Part shown: piece by piece, positions 57,540 to 64,000 of the stretch
Numbering within the stretch: position 1 is the stretch's first letter
Layout of the letters: every line of letters starts with the position of its first letter
Origin: Verticillium longisporum
Lineage: Eukaryota > Ascomycota > Sordariomycetes > Glomerellales > Plectosphaerellaceae
Reading direction: 5' to 3'
DNA: 64,000 nucleotides
Assembly: GCA_019188255.1 (NCBI GenBank)
Contig: JAETXT010000006.1
Coordinates: forward strand, 2,976,001-3,040,000
Made by a program: the position numbers and the translations under genes
The notes under the pieces: generated by a model
What the model was told of the DNA's origin: nothing
Seen by the model: the letters and a program-made list of their open reading frames with translations, nothing else
Databases searched by the model: none

Positions 57540-58603
57540 ATGAGATCTTTCGCCCTCCTATCTGTCGTGTCATGGGTACTGGCAGTGACTGCGGCGGCAA
57601 GGTCCGTCGCCTGTTACGACCTGGGCTTCAACCACACGCGACACTACACCCGCATCGGCCGCAACACATACCACTACCTCTTGTCAAAGCCCAAGGGGCC
57701 ACCACTCGGCACCATTGTCCTCCTGCACGGCTTTCCCGACCTGTCGTACGGGTGGCGCTACCAGATGCCCTCCCTCACGGCGGCCGGCTACCAGGTCGTC
57801 GCCCCCGACATGCTGGGGTACGGCCGCTCGAGCGCGCCGACCTCCCTCGCCCGCTTCACGCTCAAGAACATGGCCGACGACCTGGCCGCCCTCGTGAGGA
57901 CCATCGTCGGCCGCCACGAGCAGGTCATCCTCGGCGGCCACGACTGGGGCGGCGCCCTCGTCTACCGCGCCGCCCTCTGGCACCCGGCCCTCTACCGGGG
58001 CATCTTCAGCGTGGCGACGCCGTACTTCCCGCCCGCATCGACCTACGTCGACCTCGCCGACCAGATCGCCGCCGGCGGCACGCCCAGCTTCGGCTACCAG
58101 CTGCAGTTCCGCGACGCGGCCCTCGACGCCGAGCTGCGCGGCCCCGTCAGGATCCGGCAGACGCTGCTCGCGCTGTACGGCGGCAGGACGCCCGAGGGCG
58201 AGTTCGGCTTCGACGCCCGCACGGGTCTGAACTTGAGCCGTCTGGACCGCCTCGGCGCGTCGCCGCTCGTCAGGGCGGCGGACCTCGCGTACTACGTCGC
58301 CGAGTACGGGAGGAACACGATGCGCGGGCCCCTGAGCTGGTACCGCACGGCCGAGGCCAACTTCGAGGACGAGCTGGCCCTGCTCGGGCGGGGCGACGGC
58401 GCTGGCGTCAACTTCACCATGCCGGGCTTGTACGTTGGCGCGACCATGGACACGGCGCTGCCGCCTTCCATGTCGGCGGGCATGGAGAGGTACTTCCCGA
58501 GGGGCTGGCCAGGGGCGAGGTCGTCTCGTCGCACTGGGCGCTCTGGCAAGCTGCGGCGGGCGTCAACAAGATTGTGGGCGAGTGGATTGCGCAGCTGGCG
58601 TAG
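57540..58603 (+). CDS. Secreted alpha/beta hydrolase, epoxide-hydrolase type, one apparent frameshift
   Basis: Epoxide hydrolases open epoxides to diols through an ester intermediate on an Asp nucleophile. The start at 57540 gives a signal peptide (MRSFALLSVVSWVLAVTAAA). The oxyanion motif HGFPD is at residues 63-67 and the nucleophile elbow GGHDWGG has D135. A cap domain with NTMRGPLSWYR follows, and GLYVGATMDTALPPSMSAGM covers the acid region. The frame breaks at GGGG (58501-58504). One added base continues through LARGEVVSSHWALWQAAAGV, with the catalytic-type His in SSHW, to a stop at 58603, total 354 residues, normal for the family. The same missing-G signature occurs elsewhere in the window. 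Haloalkane dehalogenase activity is the main alternative. Confidence 0.85.
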
Positions 58604-59783
58604 GGTGAGGAGTGGGCAGACAAAATGCATCCTTTGGCACGAGGATTGTAGATCGCAAAGTCCAATGAACACATCGAGCGTCGCCCCCCTGAACCCCAGG
58701 AACAGACGGCCCAGCCTGGGAACCAACGGCCTTGACAGCATCGCCTTCACAGCATTGTCTTCACAGCATTTCACGACGCCCCTTTTCGTTCCTACATGCA
58801 CATATTGGCTCCCCCAAATGACCTCATTCGTGGATTTCCTCATCTCTCCTCTCCTCTGACCATGATAGCCAGTCTCACCTCTTCTTCATCCCTGCACCTG
58901 TGTCGGGATTGCGCCACCAATTCCACACAGACGATCACATCCCCGCGCACGCTAGGGGAACCAGTCTGCAGATCTTGTCCCCAAACGTTGCCCTCCTTCC
59001 GGGGAACCCCTGAATGTGGGTTGCGCACGTCCATCTCCTCTCTTTTGTCTGTCTGTCGACCTCTCTTTTGTCTGTCTGTCGACCTGTCTACCTGCCATCC
59101 CAAGTCATTTCCATGTGGCCCTGAACGCTGAGGGTGTGGCCGTGAGACCGTAACCGTGCCCCGGCTGGGTCGTCATTCCTCCTCTCATTGACGGCTGAAG
59201 ACCTCGTGCCTCGGACATGACGCAAGCGCGAGCTCAACAGTCCGCGTGTTGCAATCGACCCAGCACGGCGGAACATGCAACCTTTGCAACCCAATAGACT
59301 CTCTTGTATGGTAGCCGGCCGGCCGTTCTGAGATCGCTGCGACCCCACCCCGAAACCATGTGCGATGGCCGAAGAGGCGCATCGCTCCTATGGCGCCACG
59401 CCTTCTGAAGCATCCTCTGCGCCGTGGACGGACCAACAGCTGCGAGAGGTTAGATCCGGGGAAGAGACCCCATATACAGGCCCGGTAAGGCTGGCGTTCC
59501 CTCCGTCCGTGTGTCTGAGCCTGGGTCTGGTGGCCTGCGAGATCTAGACTCTGTGCTGACGGTGCTGCAAGGCACGCCATGTGCGTCCGCTTGTCCCTCT
59601 CGCTCGCATGGCATCTTAAGGGTAGGGCTGGTACTCCTTGCATTTCATCTGCAAGTGTCGCTCTTATTTTTCCCTCCTTCATTGTTCCTCCCTAAAAAGC
59701 TTTTTGACAAGTCCGTTCCACCTTGTCAACTGATAGGCGTCAGTCCGTGTCGTCTGTCTTGGCGGTAAAACACACTCACGGCC
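58604..59783. other. 1.2-kb intergenic region with a 23-bp tandem duplication
   Basis: No gene was recognised. A 23-base unit containing CTTTTGTCTGTCTGTCGACC is repeated twice at about 59,038-59,083. The interval holds the promoter of the rhodopsin-domain gene. Confidence 0.45.
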
Positions 59784-61330
59784 ATGGCTGTTGCCGGCGA
59801 ACTGCCCGCCAAGCTGGACCGCAGCCATGAGCTCTTTTACATCCAGCTCGTGTTCCTTCTCGTGGCCGGCATCAGCGTCTTGATCCGGATCTACGTCAAG
59901 ACGTTCCTCGTCAGGCACAATGCCCTCGATGACTACCTCATTTATGCAGCTTTCGTACGTCCCCCTTCTCCTCTCCGCTCGAGGCATCATCCCCATGCCT
60001 TTTGTCCAGGCCTTCCATCGTCGAGGAACACTGCTAACGCCGATCCCCACGTCCATCAGGCCGGCTACGTGGCCTACGCGACCATCGCCATGGATGGCGC
60101 CATCAACGGCGCCACAGGCAAGCACTACGCGCTCCGATACACGATGGACCAGGCGGCCCGCTCGCTGCGCGGCTGGTATCTCTGCATGGTGCTGTACGCG
60201 CCCATCACGCTGACGATCCGCGCCTCGGTCTGCGTGCTGCTGCTGCGCCTCGCGACGTCGCGCGCGCACCGCTGGATCATCTGGGCCAACCTGGCCGTCA
60301 TCGCCGCCATCTCGGCCGCCTTCTTCTTCATCCTCGTCTTCCAGTGCAGCCCGCCCTCGCACTTCTGGACCCAGGTCTACGGCACCGACGGCCACTGCTA
60401 CAGCAAGCTCATCGTCACCTAGGCCACCACCGTCCACAGCTGCGTCAGCTGCCTGTCCGACTGGTGCCTCGGCCTGCTGCCCGTCGCCCTGCTGTGGAAC
60501 GTCAAGATCAACCGCCGGACAAAGGGGACCATAGCCGTGCTCCTCAGTCTCGGCATGATGTGAGCCTCCTCCTTCCCGCCCTTCTTTTCTCGCTGGAAGG
60601 CAGTTTCCAAAAGTTGATGCTAACGAACCCAAGCGCTGGCGTCGTCCTGCTCGTCCGAATCCCCTACGTAACTCGCCTCCCTCCCGGCCTCGAATTCCTC
60701 TACCGATCCATGTGAGTTCCTTTGTCGCCGCCTTCTCTTCCAGTCCACCCCCTGACCACCATGCGCAGCGACGTCGCCATCTGGTCCGTAATGGAGCCCG
60801 CCCTCGGCATAACCGCCGCTTGCGTCGCCACCTTCCGCCCCCTCTTCAAGAACTGGGGCTTCGGCTGGTCCTCCTACGGCAACAACAACGACTACAACCA
60901 CCGCCGAAAGAGCGGCTACCCCTCGGCCTCAGGGGGCCGCCTGCAGCTCCCGAGCTCAAACCCGTCGCGTCGCGACCCCTATGGGCGGCACGAGAGCCTC
61001 GTCCTCAGCCGGCGGTCAACCGCTGCAGCTGCAGCAGAAGCGACAGCTGGAGGCCGAGACGGGGACGGGGACGTGGGGAGGTTGGAGTCGCAGCGGGAAC
61101 TCACCATCAGCAAGACGGTGCGTATAGAGGTCGAGACTGTGCCGCGCATTTCGTACGACGACGACGACGCGTCGGACGTCAAGGGGACGTTTTACAGGAG
61201 GTCTTCGGATGGCGAGGACGGCGTGTCGATGGGGCGGGTTAGCCTGCAGGGGTCGCCGAGACGGGACGGGTGGGGGGTGAGCGTGCCGGAAAGTGCCTAT
61301 ACGGCCACGGCGTCGCGATCTCGGCCGTGA
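59784..61330 (+). CDS. Fungal rhodopsin-domain (PTH11/SAT4-like) integral membrane protein with one in-frame stop
   Basis: Exons are 59784-59954, 60060-60559, 60634-60711 and 60769-61330, with GT..AG introns, giving 437 codons. The protein starts outside the membrane and has about seven hydrophobic segments (YIQLVFLLVAGISVLIRIYV; ANLAVIAAISAAFFFILVFQ; DWCLGLLPVALLWNVKI; GMIAGVVLLVRIPYV). The family's DDYLI follows the first helix at residues 49-53, and the cytoplasmic tail is Arg/Ser-rich. Codon 178 (60420-60422) is TAG between KLIVT and ATTVHSC, where relatives continue without break. All downstream exons remain open and in phase, so it is either a base error or a very recent nonsense mutation. 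Relatives are often called PTH11-like receptors, but ligand and signalling are unproven. Confidence 0.75.
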
Positions 61331-61652
61331 GGTTGTATCGATTTGTAGAAAGGAGAGGTTTATCTAAGCGATGTTTGTGCCGAAGGCCGTGTTGAGTCAT
61401 TGCTTGTACTTCGGATGACGGGAGGCGGAGCTTTCAGAGGAGAGTCAAGTTCATGGCAAGCCTGCATGTCCGGGCACGTTAGCAGACCTGCCGAAAGACA
61501 ACGCTGTCTTTTGAACGATAGCTGCATCCAAAGACAACAGCTTTCTGTTTCGCCGGAGCTGAACCCCTGGTCTTCGGGGATCGGGCTTATTCCGCCGAAC
61601 CTTACTTCATGCATCCCACACTCCCGCCTAACTAGGCAAAGTCAAAGCTCAG
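61331..61652. other. Convergent intergenic spacer
   Basis: About 320 bases between two converging stop codons; nothing else was seen. Confidence 0.5.
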
Positions 61653-64000
61653 TCAGTCCTTCAACAAAAAACGGTACGTCGCAATCTCGAAAAGCTCCAG
61701 CGAAGTATCAAACGAGCCGCCCTCGGAAGTAACCTCCTCGAGATCACCCTCAAGGATATTCGTCTTAAACACCTTGTCCACCGCGAACGTCGTCTTGATC
61801 GTTCCTCTAGAGAACCGCCCACGGCATCGTACACCCGCACGACGACACTTTTGCTCTTTCTTTTCGGGAGGTCATCGAGGGACACGTCTTCGTCATCCTC
61901 GCCACGCTTGATCCAGTCCAAGACAAGGTTATGGTCTCCGGTGAGCGCAATCGGGGCATTTGGCAGTACATTCGGCCTGCCCTTGGGAGTGGCCACAAGA
62001 CGGAGGGGGTTGTTAAAGTTGAACGCAGCGCGCACGGTCTGCGCGCCGAGCCCGCCGCGGTGCGGTATCATGGCCCAGCGAATCCGGTGGCGGCCCATGT
62101 CGGCGTTGCCGTCGGGGGCCTTGGGTGATCTTAACAGGGAGAGACACATGACGTTGCCGACCGTGGAGAAGCCGTATTTGCTGTCGTTGGGAATGGGAAT
62201 GCCGTACTTGTGTTCCGAAAGGTCGGCAAACTTGTGGCAGCAGACTTCGAACTTGGCCATGTCTCATCTGTTCCGGTTAGCTAAATGCACGAAAGCATGG
62301 TTCTCAAGGACGTTGAGGATCCGGAATTGTACGTACGAGGTGTTGTAATGCGTCGGCCGCTTGATGACACCGTATTGCGTCTCGTACGAGGCCTCGGTGT
62401 TGCTGACCTTGACCGGGAACTCGACCTTCAGGAACTTCATCGTCTCGTCCCAATCAACGTCTGCCGTGCACTCGATGAGAGATGGTTGTTCGTCGAGGAC
62501 AGATGTGAGGGAGATAATCGTCCTGATGGAGCTGTTCTCGCTGATGCGCGTCTCCGTCACGACGCTCGCGCGATGCCCCTTATCCTCGTGGATCGTGGTA
62601 TTCGAGTTGCTCAGCTCTTTACGCGTGTCCAAGTGATACACCTCGGCGGCCCACGCTTGCCAGTAGATCGGCTTGTCGTCGAAGACAGCATACTGATTCG
62701 CCTTACCGGCCAACGTCTCTCGCCTAGCTCGGCGATCGTAGATGGAAGTGATGGTTCCGTTCTCGACCGTGACGGTCAAATGAGCGTTCTGTAGTTGGAA
62801 AAGGCCAGGTGTGATCTCTTCAACGGTGACAGCCTTGGCGTCGTCAGAGGAGGTCTAGAAAGACTCGACAGCAAGCGCATGCCCCTCCCTTGAAGCTTGA
62901 ACGACATTCGTCTCCGAAACGTCGATAAGCTCTTTACGCCGCCATGGCAGCGGGTGAAGGGCTACAGCGTACTCGAGACTTCGGAGATCGAAGGCAGCAT
63001 TCGTGCGACGCCGAGAACGGCGCATATTTGTTGCAAAAGCACCACGCCTGTCTCCTTGACATTGCATAAACCTATCACCAGCTCAGCACATCTTTTTTCA
63101 CTTTACGAGTAAGAAAATACCGCCTGCTTTCTCTCACCTTTTCCGAGTCATCGTAACACATCTCAAAGGCAGTGCCAGGAAGGCAGTCGTGAAACTGACA
63201 GAGCAGGACGCCTTGCCACATCTCGTCGAGCTCCTCCTTCCGGTATATTTAACCCCTTGTCTTGGATCGAAGCAATCGTCGCGAGCAGCTCAATGTCGTG
63301 CAGGAGAATCTCGGAGCTGCGGTTGTGCAGCTTGGTTCGCGCCTGCGTGGTGTACACGCCACGGTGCAGCTCAAAGTAGAGCTCGCCATACCACGTCACG
63401 AGGCTCGGGGCCTTCGGTCGAAGAACTGATCAACCGTCGCACCGGCGTGAAAGCGGGGGATGACGCCCATCGTGTCAGCCATACCTCGGAGTTGCCTCAT
63501 CCTCTCCAAGTGCTGCCACGTCGGGCCACCACCGCCGTCACCTTTGCCGAACTGTAAACAGATTGGTTAGCAACCAAAGATCATCAAAGGATCCATAGGC
63601 AAGAGTCCTTACAGCCATAAGAGCCGTGTTGTCCTGATCCAGGGACTTGTGATTGGAATGCTCTTCGTAATATCGATATAGTTGACCTCGGCGGTGTACG
63701 TCTTGCACGGGGCATGTGACAAATCACCTGGCTGCCATCCAGCCGACAAATCTGAGGAATCTGGCACGAGAAACCAAACGTGTCCGGCAGCCAAGACGTC
63801 GAGCGGAAGCCAAACTCGGCCTCGAAAAGCGCTGGCCGTAGAGAAACTGGCGCACGAGCAACTTGCCGCAGGGCAGGTTGGTGTCATGCTCAACCCAGGA
63901 CCCGCCAATGGGGTGAAACTGTCCAGACTTGACCTTGGCCTTGACGCGCTCCCAGCCGTAGGGGTAAATCTCCTTGAGCCATTTGAACTACTGTAGGTCG
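61653..64000 (-). pseudogene. Class II alpha-mannosidase (GH38, Ams1-like), partial and heavily disrupted
   Basis: The gene enters from the right edge. Recognisable GH38 blocks run leftward: [128 protein letters not shown], and the C-terminal IATYRFLLKD before a TGA at 61653-61655. Between blocks the frame changes repeatedly (near 63830, 63710, 63650, 63430, 63250 and 61805). About 25 residues are missing between QIPQICRL and DGSQV. TAG replaces a codon at 62855-62857, and TGA stands where TGG is expected (62264-62266, NTS-W-DMAKFEV) right after an intron. Some shifts could be undercalled bases, but the stops and deletion suggest real decay. Intact homologues trim vacuolar or free oligosaccharide mannose. 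Confidence 0.75.

Overview
The window looks like the nuclear genome of a filamentous ascomycete, most likely Sordariomycetes and possibly Hypocreales (the order is a low-confidence inference). Genes are GC-rich, introns are short (about 50-210 bases) with GT..AG ends, and intergenic DNA carries GA/CT, CA and poly-A tracts. The repertoire includes MATA-type HMG box, fungal rhodopsin-domain, LysM and subgroup-C GH18 proteins. No tRNA, rRNA or CRISPR was recognised.

Layout. 1-17.3 kb is housekeeping: a tandem-CCCH zinc-finger protein (+), the SRP subunit SRP19/Sec65 (+), dynactin p150 (-), a MATA-HMG-box regulator (-) and the AAA+ ATPase Rvb1 (-). At 17,794-23,665 a complete Ty1/copia retrotransposon sits about 0.5 kb upstream of the Rvb1 start. 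It has 213/212-bp LTRs that differ at two positions, a perfect CTATT target duplication and an uninterrupted 1,621-codon gag-pol. 24-32 kb holds a broken EamA-type transporter (-), TAF13 (-), the tiny split gene for Kish (+) and a Sok1/Tcp11-family protein (-). The next 11.3 kb (32.2-43.6 kb) has no recognisable coding sequence.

From 43.6 kb the content becomes accessory. There is an F-box-like protein, then a secretory cluster: a 1,386-residue subgroup-C chitinase (LysM x3, CBM18, GH18) divergent from an unrecognised 400-residue secreted protein and a six-LysM secreted protein. It ends with a secreted epoxide-hydrolase-type enzyme, a rhodopsin-domain membrane protein with one in-frame stop, and a decayed class II alpha-mannosidase (GH38) that runs off the window. 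The chitinase/LysM pairing is a known theme in filamentous fungi and resembles the architecture of yeast killer-toxin carriers; the secreted protein between them is the most interesting unknown.

Sequence quality matters here. Several conserved genes (Sec65, p150, HMG, Rvb1, the transporter, the epoxide hydrolase) each need one or two extra bases, nearly always in a short G or C run, to restore the family reading frame. Some of these genes should be essential, so I read the pattern mainly as assembly undercalling. The transporter and the mannosidase carry further damage that this does not explain.
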